Shown here: piece after piece, positions 10,447 to 22,419 of the stretch
Layout of the letters: each line of letters starts with the position of its first letter
How positions within the stretch are numbered: position 1 is the stretch's first letter
Assembly (NCBI GenBank): GCA_023678885.1
Contig: CM042982.1
Span: 10,726,001 to 10,790,000, forward strand
Direction: 5' to 3'
Length of the DNA: 64,000 nt
From: Pogostemon cablin
Taxonomy: Eukaryota; Streptophyta; Magnoliopsida; Lamiales; Lamiaceae
The notes under the pieces: model-generated
What the model was told of the DNA's origin: nothing
Databases searched by the model: none
What the model saw: only the letters and a program-made list of their open reading frames with translations
Translations under genes and position numbers: made by a program

Positions 10447-10713
10447 TACTCCCTCCACCTCAAAAGAGAAGTTCACGGGGTTACCGTAGATACAAAGTTT
10501 AAAAAAAATTATTGTTTTAATTTTAGGAGTAGTTTGATATTTTTGAATAATAAATAAATTATAATTTAAGTTATGTGAGTTTTAGAGAAGTGACAATTTT
10601 AAAATAAAAGTGTGCTGTATCATTATTAATTTGTGTATATTTTCTTATCTGTGGTGTGAACTTACTTATGTGAATAAAAATAGAAAGTAGAATTTATTTA
10701 TACGAAGGGAGTA
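10447..10713. mobile_element. Stowaway-like MITE
   Basis: Left TA-CTCCCTCCACCTCAAAAG and right ACGAAGGGAG-TA, with an interior related to the other AGTTCAC...GTGAACTT MITEs (compare 18075-18351). Confidence 0.75.
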
Positions 10714-10785
10714 GTATGTATATAAGGAGCTACCACATTATAAGACATGATTAGTATATGTATATAAGGAGCTACCGCATTATTA
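10714..10785. repeat. Two-copy direct repeat with TATATAAGGAGCTACC core
   Basis: ATGTATATAAGGAGCTACC occurs twice, about 40 bases apart, each followed by a CATTAT stretch. A local duplication in non-coding DNA. Confidence 0.7.
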
Positions 10786-11098
10786 TCCTATAATGGAGGA
10801 GAAATAAGATAATGGGGGATGAAAAACTCACATAAAAGAACATAAATAAAGATATTAATGAAAGTGCATATGAAATAGACAATATATTAATGACTAATGA
10901 GAGTGTATTGTTTCAAAAAAAAAAAAATGAGAAGTGCATTTATTTATTTTAAAAAAATGTGTATTTAGTGGGTTACTTATACTCCTTTCTAATCCAATTT
11001 TTATTTTTTTTTTTATTTTGGGTGTTCCATTTCAATATTTATGTATTCATTTTTGGTTATATGAGACCACATAAAACAGTTAATATTAATATATTAAT

Positions 11099-11444
11099 GA
11101 GAAAATATCATATTTGATCCCATAAGAATTCCTTCAGTTCAATTATAGTCCCGTATGAATACACTGTTCACATAGCTAGCGGTTTTGATCCTATAAGAAT
11201 ATTATAATCATAATTTTCGAAAATTTTCATCTCATATTAACTTATATTATTATAAATTATTAGATTTATATTATTTTTTATTTTTAAAAATAGACATAGT
11301 CCATTTTGGTCTTGTTAATAATTTAGAATATTTCGTCAACTATTACCAGATTTTAATGAAAAATTCATATGAAACTAAATCTGCCAGTTTTGGGACCTTT
11401 TTGACATTAAGTAATTCTTACGGGACTAAATCTGAAATTATCCC
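11099..11444. mobile_element. Small MULE-type element with 10-bp target duplication
   Basis: Direct repeats ATATATTAAT at 11089-11098 and 11445-11454 flank a 346-bp unit. It begins GAGAAAATATCATATTTGAT and the complement of its end reads GGGATAATTTCAGATTTAGT, giving a TIR of about 32 bases. Non-coding. AT-rich flanks weaken the duplication evidence a little, but the TIR is clear. Confidence 0.75.
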
Positions 11445-11567
11445 ATATATTAATAATATAAGACTCACATCCAACTCTAATATATTTACTCACTTTAATT
11501 AAATAGGAATATATCTTTCTACACACTATCCATTCACATATTATATTCACTGATTAAGGTATAAATG

Positions 11568-11569
<2 letters not shown>

Positions 11570-11649
<80 letters not shown>
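11570..11649. repeat. (TA)n microsatellite
   Basis: About 80 bases of uninterrupted TA. Apparent reading frames across it (Tyr-Ile runs) are artefacts. Confidence 0.97.
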
Positions 11650-11653
<4 letters not shown>

Positions 11654-11727
11654 ATTTGTGATTTGGAGTGGATGACAACTAGAGAGAATGGACGAGGGAT
11701 GTAAACAAGGAGAACGCAATAATAACC

Positions 11728-11858
11728 ACATTAATTGTAAAAGTGGATTATTGAATTCAATAAAAATCAAACATTCAAATCAGTAAACTAATAACATTAA
11801 TTGTAAAAGTGGATTATTGAAGTCAATAAAAATCAAACATTCAAATCAGTAAACTAAT
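11728..11858. repeat. Two-copy tandem repeat, 66-bp unit
   Basis: ACATTAATTGTAAAAGTGGA starts at 11728 and again at 11794. The copies are nearly identical, indicating a recent duplication. Confidence 0.9.
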
Positions 11859-12174
11859 TCCACACGTAAAAGAAGGATTCTATGATGATCACAATAATTA
11901 TGAGGTATAATTCATTTTCATTTTGTTTGTATCTCTCTCTTCCCAATAAAGATGAGGTTTGAATCATTACCCTTCCACAACTCTATAGGACTTTCATTTC
12001 ATCCCACTTTATTGCAAGAAAAAGAATTCAAAGAAAATTTTCATCATCATAATCATGTTAATTTCATCCCAATTTATAGTAAGATAATATATACTACTAA
12101 TTTTTTTAAAAAAAGGAAATTATCATCATATTAACCCGCGTCACCCCTTCGTTTCATGACTTTTGCCCTCCTCT

Positions 12175-12175
<1 letters not shown>

Positions 12176-12241
<66 letters not shown>
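12176..12241. repeat. (TA)n microsatellite
   Basis: About 65 bases of TA dinucleotide repeat. Confidence 0.97.
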
Positions 12242-12245
<4 letters not shown>

Positions 12246-12472
12246 AATCCAAGTATTTCAAACAATAAAATTCTCTTATACTATAAATACAATAAAATTC
12301 TCTTATACTATTCACGTGTCAATACTCTATCCGTTTATTGTTTCACAATTAAAAGAAGTTATTTTATTTATCAATTTTATTGATTTTTTTTTAATATTTC
12401 AGTATTTGGACTTTCTAAATGGCCTTTGCTTACCTTCGGCTTCTAGGCCTTTATCTTGAATCGATTAATCAT

Positions 12473-13402
12473 ATAAAGTTGTTAAAAAGTTCAAAAATTG
12501 TAGATCCGTTCTAATTAAATCCTAAAAAATTAAAATTAGGGAGAGAAATTTGGGCCGTTGAACAACCGAGCTTTTTGACTCGAATCGATTAGTCTGCGGG
12601 CTAATAAAGCTGGCATGTGGGCTAACCGAACCAACCCGTAAGGCTAAAAGTTATTATTATTATTATTGTTATATTTAATTTATCTTAACACTCATAAGTT
12701 ATACATCAACCACCACTCTCTCATCCTACTCCAGCTCATTATGAGACAAACTCTGATTATTCTTTAATTTTCATTTTTTGTCATTCTTTCTCTCTTTCTA
12801 ACCCACCATTTTCTCTAATAAATAAAATAATACTTAAATAAATATATTAGAATTAATTTAATTATCATAAATTCTATTAAGTTATACTTTCTCTGTCCCC
12901 GGCTACCCTTCCCATTTACTGTTCAATGTAGTTTAAGAAAAGTTACATTTTTTGATAAATTTTGTTGACTTTAAAGGGTATGTTAGTATTTTTAGGTAAT
13001 AAAAAAATATAAAGTATTGATATGTGTGTGAAAAATGAGTAGGAATTAAATTAAACTAACTTTTAAGGTTGTTAGATAAAGTGATATTTCCTTTTTTGGT
13101 GTGAAAAGTGATGTGAGACGGAGGGTATGTTTTAACAATATTTTGCATATATTAATTTTAATTCTCTTAAATCTAAATAATGTATGAATTAATTTTGAGC
13201 TTGTTATATTATTATAATAAATTTAAATTTATAAAATTTTTAATATATTTTATCGTACAGACCGCAAATCCAAAGTTTATAAGGGTTAAAGTTTGATCAC
13301 ATTTTAGTAGCCTATTTATCCGATTAATTCGAAGCACGATTAGCCCAAACCTATTAGGGCTGACTCTAATGGATTAGGATCGACCCGTTTAACATCTCTA
13401 GA
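12473..13402. mobile_element. hAT-like non-autonomous element (copy without inner hAT-MITE)
   Basis: It is homologous to 47318-49012: both start near AGTTGTTAAAAA, pass a GGGCTAA-rich zone (GATTAG...GGGCTAAC) and a TTATTATTATTAT run, then share TCTTTCTCTC...CTAACCCAC and TAATAAATAAAATAATAC. The right end (TTTAACATCTCTA) mirrors the left end of the other copy. This copy lacks the 476-bp insert found in the other at the matching site (about 12800). A Stowaway MITE at 12885-13127 is nested inside. I could not find a clean 8-bp duplication here. Confidence 0.6.
12885..13127. mobile_element. Stowaway-like MITE nested in the hAT-like element
   Basis: Ends TA-CTTTCTCTGTCCCCGGC and the inverted GTGAGACGGAGGG-TA. 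The interior has the GTTGACTTTAAAGGG and TAATAAAAAAATATAAAG parts typical of this MITE family. Confidence 0.8.
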
Positions 13403-14529
13403 ATTATATTGGGCTAACCTTATAATCAGCTCAATAGGGTGTTTCCTAGTCTCAAAGCCTTTTGTTCAGTTTTCCTTTACCCTCTGTGTATGGTTCTTTG
13501 TTCACGATCTTTAGATTATATTGAGCCGATTTTATAATCCGCCCACTAAGGTCATCCCAGGTAGAAATATATAAAAAGGTAAAAACAATACAAATAATTG
13601 GAAGGATAAAAATATTAGAACAATACTACAAATATTTTGAAGGTTAGTGAAAATTGAGCTTGTCCATGTGGAATAGAGTTTATGTGCAATGTAGTCAGTA
13701 TACAACATAATGTGCTTTAAGTAACACGTTATACTCATAATTTATATCTACTTAACATATAATGGTTACATTTTAAAATTATTTTAATATGTAATATTTT
13801 TATATACATTTTATATAAGTAGAATATACACATGTAATATTTTTCTAATGTGTAACATGGTATGAGAGTTATATCACACTCACATAAATGTTACATAGTA
13901 TGAGAGTTATATCTCACTCACATAATGGATCCGAAGTTAAAAACAAGAGAACAGAAATACAAGATTTACAATTTGATACACATAGGCGGCTCCATTCATC
14001 ACTAGATTACGGCCCTAATTATTAATGCCTAAAATATAATACTTAAAAAAAATTATAGTTCATATTAAAATGCAGATGAAATTCTTTCAAGAGTGAGTAG
14101 GATACATCCACCCACCTGTGAGTAAAGTATATGCTAAGAAAAGAATCTTGTTTTCCAATTGAGCTAACAAAAATTAAGAATGCAAATTAAAGTGCATAGT
14201 GTGTGGATGTATCATCATTTTATCCAATTACTCATATAGCGATTTCATTAGTCGTATTATCATGCATCTAAAATTATAAAAAACGTGTCACACCTCATCA
14301 TTTGGTTTGTAGCATCTTACACTTATTATTACATATGCCTCTTTTATTCGTATTTTAAGGTTGGTACTTTACCAAATATATGTACCAAATATACTAACCA
14401 TTCAATCTATGTGCAAGTACTCCAAAATTATTGCTATGTAAATGAAAATCTTTAAGCAACAACTTTGATCTAAGCTAAAAAGGTATTTAATTGATTCTAA
14501 AATTTTAAATATATTGATTAAAAGAAGGC
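13403..14529. other. AT-rich intergenic DNA with a short minisatellite
   Basis: No gene found. At 13852-13925 a 41-base unit (GTATGAGAGTTATATC-CACTCACATAA) is repeated twice. The remainder shows no TE terminus that I can support. Confidence 0.5.
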
Positions 14530-14619
14530 GAAGAATTGTGTGAGATCATCTTATGGTAAGATCATTTTATATTATTATTATTTTTTAAAAATATTTTTAC
14601 TTTTTATTTATACTATAAA

Positions 14620-14646
14620 CTAGTACAAAGCCCGTGCATTGCACGG
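14620..14646 (-). mobile_element. Candidate Helitron 3' terminus
   Basis: Read on the minus strand: a GC-rich hairpin CCGTGCA-A-TGCACGG (14646-14632), eight bases, then CTAG (ending at 14620) followed by T. A short hairpin 8-12 bases before CTRR, inserted 5' of T, is the Helitron 3'-end signature. The body would extend rightwards from 14646. The 5' TC end was not located, and the large region to the right contains a later solo LTR. Confidence 0.5.
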
Positions 14647-15213
14647 AATAACATTTTAAATAATAAGATAATCTATTATTATAATTATAAGAAAATTTTT
14701 ATGATCTCAATTAATATAATAAAATAAATCACTTCCCATTCTCATAACTTTCAAATTAAAGTGTATTATGAAATTATTATTTAAGTTATTTTATTTTTGT
14801 ATGTAAGTGTTAATTTGAGTTTGAGTCGGACCAAAACAGAATATGAAATTGAAGTTAGGATAAAAAGAAATACCATATTGAAAGCAAAACACTTTCATTT
14901 TAATTTTTTTTTTAAAAAGAAAATTAATTTAGTAAAATTATTCATAAAAAAATTACCCACCCCACAACTATTAACTTATTCCCATTTAATTAAATTTAAT
15001 AAAATTAAACAAAAATACTTTTTCAACTTATTCTAATTTAATAGTAATACTGAAATTGAAATTTTATTTACACTACATGAGTGTTTATCAAATTTTTATT
15101 AAAAAAAAACTAAAAAATTAATTTTAATTTATAAAAAGCATTCAATACAATTTAAAATAAAACTTTGCAATATAATAAAAAAACATACTTTTATTCTTAA
15201 ATTCTCTTATAAG

Positions 15214-16514
15214 TGTTGGATTGCATACTAAAAGTCTAACTTTTTGTATGAACAGTGTTGTAATAATTTATTTGAAATGAGAATCATATGATTAAGTGAT
15301 TGCGTCTTATAATTTATTTATATGATGCATAGCCCACTTACTTTATACTGTAGATAATATGTTGTGCGACAACACGCTGAAGATCATATTATCGGTTTTC
15401 TTATAAAGTATAAACAGATGCTCACAACCGAGATAGACGGGGACTCTCTATCGGGATGATTGTAGTGTGATTTGATATTAGTTTGTCTTGACTACAGAAT
15501 CACATTAGTGTACTTTATGTGTATTGAGCAGGATCGCTTGAGATCGTTCGGTTTATACTGACTATGTAGGAGAACTTGATCTCTATTATTATGGATATTC
15601 GTGCTCTTAATCTCTATACAATAACCTCGATACTTAGGGCAGTATGTATTTCTTTGATTCATCAATGAGTGAGATTTACATGTAATTAAATCAACAAACT
15701 CAGTGAGTTGGGAAATAGTGTTGTCTCTATGGTGTGCTATTGATTATAGAAGGAATCCGTGTCCGTTATAGGTTGATGATGTCCCCTTGAGGAGCTCATA
15801 AGGATTATCATGTAAACTCTGCAGGTGGATTTATTCCAGCATGATAATGAGGTTGAGTGGTACTACTCTCGGATGATATATTAATTAATGGAGTTGTCAG
15901 TAATTTAATTAATTAATGGGCATTGTATATCATAAATATGAGGAGACTAACGGGCTCATAATAAAAAGGGGCCCATAACGTAATTATAGGATTAGAACGG
16001 TAGTGCAGTAATAATATTTTAGTGGTATATATTATTATTATTGGACTTAAGTATAAGCTTTGGGTTAAGCTTGGATACTTAAGCCCAATGGAGGCCTAAC
16101 ACTGTGAGGAGGATGAGAAAACAGCAGATTGAGAAGATCTCGAAGATCGTCGCTCACACGACGTCGAGATTGGACTTGGGAATACAGCAGAAGATCAGAA
16201 GGTTGTTTGCTGCTGCTATTCGTCAACTTCAAAGATTTTTATAAAATCATGTAGTTCTCCAAACTGTTTTTGTGATATACTGTTGGAAAGCCACTGAAGA
16301 GATGATCGATTTGGCGTATAAATTACTCGAATCGGAGATCAGATAAGAGAGTTATGCCCAAAACGGTGAGACTGCGCAGGCTGCCGGCGAGAATCCTTCT
16401 TCTTCAACATACCCTGGTGAAAGGTAATACAATTCTTTGTTTTTTTACTTCCGCTGGATTAGAAACGTATGGAACCCTAACGGTTCACGTTAACCAAACG
16501 ATCAAACGCCAACA
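15214..16514. mobile_element. Solo LTR (1.3 kb) with 5-bp target duplication
   Basis: The unit starts TGTTGG and ends CCAACA, perfectly inverted termini. It is flanked by ATAAG at 15209-15213 and 16515-16519, the 5-bp duplication of an LTR retrotransposon. No primer-binding site, gag or pol lies beside it, so this is a solo LTR left by LTR-LTR recombination. The TGTTGG...CCAACA type is frequent among copia elements; lineage not determined. Confidence 0.9.
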
Positions 16515-16519
16515 ATAAG

Positions 16520-18074
16520 ATGCATGGAGAGAATAATCATGGTTCAAGTAAGTAAAATATAAGCGATTTTTTAGCTTGCAAAGTAGAGAGTTTTAACCCT
16601 TTATCTAATTGCTTTTAACATTTAAGAAAAATCATCATCTTTTTTTCCACTCTCCAACATCTTTTTTCTTTTTTCATGATCAACTTTAGAAAAAAAAAGA
16701 CCAATCCTATATATACACACAAAAATCCAATGAAATTTGTGGAAAACAATTAAATGCAATATGGTAATAAATTCTTTAAAATTCGCAATTGATTATTCAC
16801 TCATGATTAATAAAATCATCAAAAAATAAATACATTGATTGGTGTCAATATTTATGTATTAATGAATTTATTCATTTAAAATTAAATTTAAAAATCCTAA
16901 TTATTATAAAAAAATTAAATCTCACCACAAAATTAAATAAAATAATTTAAAAAATAACTTTCCATTATACCTTAACTTTTACCATATTATCCCACGTATA
17001 AGATGCACCTCAAAATATTATCCCCACATATACAGATGCACTTCAGAATTAGGCAAATTAAATTAAATTTATATTAAAAAGAAAATAAATAAATTATAGT
17101 AAAGTTTAAATCATATAAATACATACTCTAATTTGCTTAATTAAAGAAAATTGAATAAAAATTGATCAAACCAACTACTATTTAAAGATAATTCATTAAA
17201 GTTGCATAATCAGTGTTAATCATTTTAGGCTCAATTAAAGCAAATTAATTATAAATTGATCAAATTATAAAGTTTATGTAATTTAATAGGTGCAGATATA
17301 ACACGGAAAATTGGGAGGGTGCAGTTCTTATTGATAATGGTTATAATACGAAAAATTGGGAGGGTGCAATTCTTATTGAAGATTATTATTAATAATTTCA
17401 AAAAAAAATTCTTAAAAAAAAAAAAAATTAAATTCATAGATCATAAATACTAAATAATAAATTAAAAACACTAAAAAATTAAAGATTCTAAAAAAGAAAA
17501 AAAATAACAACTTCATAAATTATAAATAATAAATAATATTAATTCATAAATAATTGTATTAATTAGTAAAAACTATACATGGAAAGTCAAATTTATTAAT
17601 CATTAATCATAATTTCTCAAAATATAACGAAGAGGGTGAGATAAAAAGAGGAAGTTGGGATAAAAAGAGAAAATAAAGAAATAAAAATAAAAAAAATAAT
17701 AATTAAAAAATTGTGTGAACTATGGAAGCTCTTGAGGGATGCCACATCGCCATCTCATAAACTCTCCAATATTATTATAAAGATTATTCATGAGATAGTC
17801 TATAGTATCATTATCATTTTCATTATTTTGAGTCACTTTTCATTAAAAATATTATCACTTTTTATCTATCTCACGATAGCCGTGAGACGATCTCAAACAA
17901 ATCTTTGGCTAAAAATAATTAAGGCAAATAGGTAGCATTTTATTAAAAATAAAACAAAAATAAAAGAGTACAGACAGGGCCGATCCTATAAATTTCCATG
18001 CCTGAGTCGTACTTTAAATTTGGACCACTTATTTCGCTTCTTATTGAAACACAATATATAAAATAAAAAAATAA
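16520..18074. other. AT-rich intergenic DNA with decayed TE debris
   Basis: A two-copy unit at 17295-17380 (AAAATTGGGAGGGTGCA-TTCTTATTGA) is visible. Near 17860-17910 the sequence CTATCTCACGATAGCCGTGAGACG resembles a TE terminus inverted to GTGAGATCATCTTATGG at 14540, so the 14.5-17.9 kb block may be an older element opened by later insertions. No coding sequence seen. Confidence 0.4.
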
Positions 18075-18351
18075 TATTCCCTCCGTCCCAAATTCAAGTT
18101 CACGTTTACTGTAGATACGGAGTTTAAGAAATGTCACTTTTTGACTTACTTTTGAGGGTAGTATGGTATTTTTGGGTAATAAATAAATGATAAAGTATGT
18201 TATGTGTATTAAAAAGGTGATGACAAATTTGAAATTAAAGTATGTTAGAGGGATATTAGTTTGTTGTTTTTTCCTTTTATGGAAGTGTGAAGTTGAATTT
18301 GGGACGGACCAAAACGGAAAGTGTGAAGTTGAAGTTGGGACGGAGGGAGTA
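18075..18351. mobile_element. Stowaway-like MITE
   Basis: Canonical ends TA-TTCCCTCCGTCCCAAATT and the inverted GTTGGGACGGAGGGAG-TA. An inner GGGACGGACCAAAACGG gives a second, overlapping right-end-like motif. Confidence 0.85.
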
Positions 18352-19600
18352 ATAACTAAAGATAATATTACAATTTTTAAAATACAACGCGCCTTACAGT
18401 TTTGACGGCGAAAGTATTAATAAGATCAGTATAATCAAGTTGTTCCACAAGTTCTTTCTCAATTGATAATATAATCAATCCATTTATCTTTCTTGTGATA
18501 TTGTTAATCAAAGAAATGTCTTGATGAGCTTCATGTTATTCTCTACGACAATCTTTTTATTAGAACTAAGGTATTTATTGATATCACTAGCTTAATTTTG
18601 AACTAAATCTTCAATTCTCGTTTTTTTTTTTTTCTCTATTGATATTCAAACGCATGTTTGGGAGACATGATACTAATTTTAAAAAAATATATATATTGAA
18701 TTATATTTAGATGCTATTATGTTTACAAATTAGATTGATTTTCTTGGTGTATATATGTAAGACAATACATATTTTTCCTCATGACAATTTATTGTTCTTG
18801 TATCTTCTTAAAAAATAAATAAATAAATTTAAGAACTAATTAAATAATTGAATCATACTTCATAAACTAACATTAACAAAAAAAATAAAGAAACAAATAT
18901 AGATAATCATTGGAAAAAAAATCTTATCCATTTAAATAAAATGATTTAACATAAAAATATATATTTATAAATTACATAGATTTTTTTGCCTAGAACAATT
19001 CTTCAAATTTTAAATCTCTTTATTTTATTCTTCTTAATATTATCACTATGTGTCAGTGATTCTTTTTATAAGTAATTTCTAAAAAATAAAAAAGGTACGA
19101 AAATAATAATAAAAGAAAAAATCATATAAAATATTAAATTAGTCATAAAAAAAATCATGTGTAAAATCATTTTAAAAGATGTGGGATTCAAGCCCTATAT
19201 CAACATAATATAGTATGCTTCTTTCCGTCATTTGGACAAGATTTCAATTTTGATATATAAAGGTATTGTTAAAAAAATATGAGCCCTTAAACTTCACCAA
19301 AATTTTTGAGCTTGAGTTGATCGACTCGAATAAAAAGGTGTGCAGAACGTGACCAAAAGCAATTATAAATAGAAGCCAAACATGCGCCGCCCAAACAAGC
19401 GACCTAAAGGAGACTACCAAAGATCAACCATATTTAATCTAATTAGCTCCAATCTCTAATAGCTAAAGCTCATAAGCTTTGACGGATTAATATTTACTCT
19501 TGCTATCTGGGAACAATTGGTTTTTGTTTTGCCCTTTGTCAAAGTTGTATGAAGAGCTCCAGTCTGTAAAGTAGGGAATTGATCTGTCACCAGGGGAAAA
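18352..19600. other. AT-rich intergenic DNA, nothing recognised
   Basis: No gene, TE terminus or tandem repeat that I can support. Confidence 0.4.
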
Positions 19601-19619
19601 ACTAAGGATACAGAGGAAC

Positions 19620-19760
19620 CTAAAGTTTAATAACAGGTGCCAGATTTAGAACATCATCAGCCTTATCATCCTGGATACTATTCGCCTTATCAACGCCATC
19701 CATGATAGAACCGGCATCAAGATCTGCCGCGCTGGAATCAACCCGAACTCCCTCCACCAT
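19620..19760 (-). pseudogene. Orphan coding-like fragment of unknown origin
   Basis: The minus strand has a 46-codon frame of normal amino-acid composition (VEGVRVDSSAADLDAGSIMD ... DVLNLAPVIKL, stop at 19622-19620), in a GC-richer island (about 19560-19770) surrounded by AT-rich DNA. It looks like the last exon of a host gene. I do not recognise the family. It may be a captured or decayed exon. Confidence 0.3.
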
Positions 19761-20013
19761 GCATACATGGTAGAATGCATAACCCAATCAAAATATATTA
19801 AAATTCATTATTATTATTATTAATTATAAGTTATTAACAAAATAAAACACACAAAGTCGGTGGGGTGGGGTTTTAGGGTTTTTTCATTTAAAAATTATTT
19901 ATAATTTATTAATAACAAATTATATATAGATCTTTAACGGATGAGAAACGTATCGTGTATGAAACTGTGATGAGAACTGTTACCAACAATAATGGAGGAA
20001 TGTTCTTTCTTTA

Positions 20014-20289
20014 GGTGATGTTTGGTTTGTGATTATGTGAGATTTGAAAATCATGAATAGTGTGTTCTATGTTTGTTTTGAGTTTTGAGTAGGGTATGTT
20101 TTAATTTTATGTCAAATCAATATATTAATTTATTTAAAAAGTTAAATGAGAGAGGAGAGATAAAGAGACAAAGCGTATTAATTGAAGAGAGATAATGTAG
20201 TATGTATATATAGGAGAGATTTTTAAAATTTGAAATGTGAATTTTGAAAAACCAAAACCTAAATTTAAATTTCGAAAACGAACATAACC
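20014..20289. mobile_element. Tourist-like (PIF/Harbinger) MITE
   Basis: TTA flanks both sides (20011-20013 and 20290-20292). The left end GGTGATGTTTGGTTTGTG and the inverted right end GGTTATGTTCGTTTTCG form the TIR. A 3-bp TTA/TAA duplication is diagnostic of PIF/Harbinger elements. Non-coding, 276 bp. Confidence 0.75.
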
Positions 20290-20292
20290 TTA

Positions 20293-21720
20293 TAGATTCC
20301 AAATAGATTCCAAAGAACTGGAAAAACTTTTATTTTTTTGGATTGTTCACTCTCCGATTCATTTATATTCAGGGAGACTATTAATAAAATGACACTTGTA
20401 TATAGGTGAACATTATATTAATTCACAATTCACCAATCTTTCATGCATCATGCATTATTTTTCTTTAATTAAATTTTTATTTTTCTTTTTCTTTCTCTTC
20501 TCATCTCTATTCTTACATAAAATAATATTTCTTTACTCATACAATTAATTATCTCTTAGACATTAATATGATTTATATAAAGTTAAAACATACTCAATAA
20601 TACTAAAATTTAAAATATATATAATCATCATTATTTATGATTTTAAAATTCCATAGTTTCAAATAAAAATATCAGAAAGATTACCATAAATAATTATTCT
20701 TTAAAAAAAATTAAAAGAAAATGAAAGGAAAAGTTGATTAAAAAAAATAGAATAAAATGAGAAAACAATAAATGTTGGCCTACCCAAAGTAAATAGTTAG
20801 ACACGAGAAAGGCGGTGGCACAATCATATCATTTGCGTGGAAAGAAGGGAGAAAAAGGAGGTCGCACATTCTTAATCATAGCCGTTGATAATTGATAGGA
20901 AAGATTTTAGACCGTCGATCAGTTTTTAATTTGTTTATCCCTTGACCAATTAAGCCTAGAACAGACCACAAAATAGCCATTAATTTCGTCCGACACCATT
21001 TGTTGTGAGAAAACATTTGCTGCTTCTTATTTACCTTTCTACCCTTCCAAAATTCTTATTTTCTACATTCAACACCAAAAAAATCATTAAGAAAGAAAAA
21101 ATATTGAAGAGTAATTTATTGATGATGAAATATTATTATTCTAAATAAACAAATATCTTAAAAAAATAAAATTTTATTAATTTTATATATTATTTTTTAT
21201 ACAACGAAAAGATTTCAAATATTAAAATTTTATTTAAATAATAAAATCTAAAATTTCATTTATTATTATTTTTTTGGTGGGGGTAGGGTGGGTGGTAATT
21301 TTTTTATTTAAATATTAAAATCTAAAATTTATTAAAAGAAGTTTAGGGTGGAGGGTGGGTAGGTTGGAGGGTAGGATTTAAAATTTAAAAATATATATAT
21401 AAATATATATTTTTTAATTAATTTATTAATTTTATATATTATTTTTTATACAACGAAAGGATTTCAAATGATACGATTTGAGTAAGGATTTGAAAATTCA
21501 TCCAAAACAACTAAAAGAATTCAAAATCAAATTCATGATTTGAAATCCATTTATTTGAAATCTTGGATTTATAAATCCATTGATTTCAAGTTATATCCAA
21601 ACATGAATGATGTAAATCCCTGCTCAAATCCTTCCATCCAAACACACCCTAAGATTTATTGAAAAAATGTATAACATTTTATTAATTATATACTTATTAA
21701 ATATCTTGTATAAGTTTTAA
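20293..21720. other. AT-rich intergenic DNA with two G-rich tracts
   Basis: No gene found. Two G-rich runs at 21276-21295 and 21346-21373 stand out. The stretch 21490-21655 ends in CCATCCAAACACACCCTAA, which looks like the right end of a Tourist-type MITE whose left end was not found. Confidence 0.4.
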
Positions 21721-21729
21721 TAATCAGAT

Positions 21730-21810
21730 GGAAAGAAATTGATTTCTGTGAGCGAGATGTCGGATGAGTAGAGAGACAAGCACAGGTGAATGAGAAAAAT
21801 GACCCATCTG

Positions 21811-21892
<82 letters not shown>

Positions 21893-22169
21893 CCCTTTTT
21901 GTAAATATGGATCCTATTGTATGTTAACAACACATGTACATTAGATTTACTCACAATATTATATGTTTATTTTGAGTTTTTATTAGTGGAAAGAAGTTGG
22001 TCTTCGTGAGCGAGATGCCGGATGAATAGAGAGACAAGCACGGGTGAATGAGAAAAAATGACCCATTTGTCTTATATACATGACCATTTTTGTAAATATA
22101 GATCATAATACATGTGTATATTAGATCTACTCACAATATTATATGTTTATTTTGAGTTTTTATTAGTGT
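21730..22169. repeat. Tandem duplication (two modules), first expanded by (TA)n
   Basis: Module 1 (about 21730-21988) and module 2 (about 21989-22169) share GAGCGAGATG-CGGATGA-TAGAGAGACAAGCAC, GTGAATGAGAAAAA-TGACCCAT and ACTCACAATATTATATGTTT. Module 1 carries a TA run of about 70 bases (21819-21889), where module 2 has only TATATACA. The TA expansion therefore arose after or independently of the duplication. Confidence 0.85.
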
Positions 22170-22189
22170 AGATTATTTTTTTGTCAAAT

Positions 22190-22394
22190 CAATATTCCCT
22201 TCATCCCGCGTTAATGTTTACGTTTTCCATTTCTGGTTGTCCTAAGTTAAGGTTTACATTTCCTCTTTTAATTTGTCAAGTTGATCCACACAAAATAATT
22301 AATTATTCCATATAAGGGCCACACGCAACACTAATACAACATTTAATCAGTGATATTGTGTCTAAGTGTTTTATTTTTTTGCCTAAGAATCCCA
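22190..22394. mobile_element. Stowaway-like MITE, right end missing
   Basis: The left end TATTCCCTTCATCCCGCG and typical interior (GATCCACACAAAATAATTAA) are present, but the right terminus is lost where MULE-type coding sequence begins, near 22395. Confidence 0.6.
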
Positions 22395-22419
22395 CTGTGG
22401 TGCCATTTCCGAGGAGCTC

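Noticed and set aside
11534..11770. Long open frames of Tyr-Ile repeats across TA runs (also 12163-12459 and 21724-21954)
   Set aside because: They are translations of (TA)n microsatellites with no stop codons, not genes.
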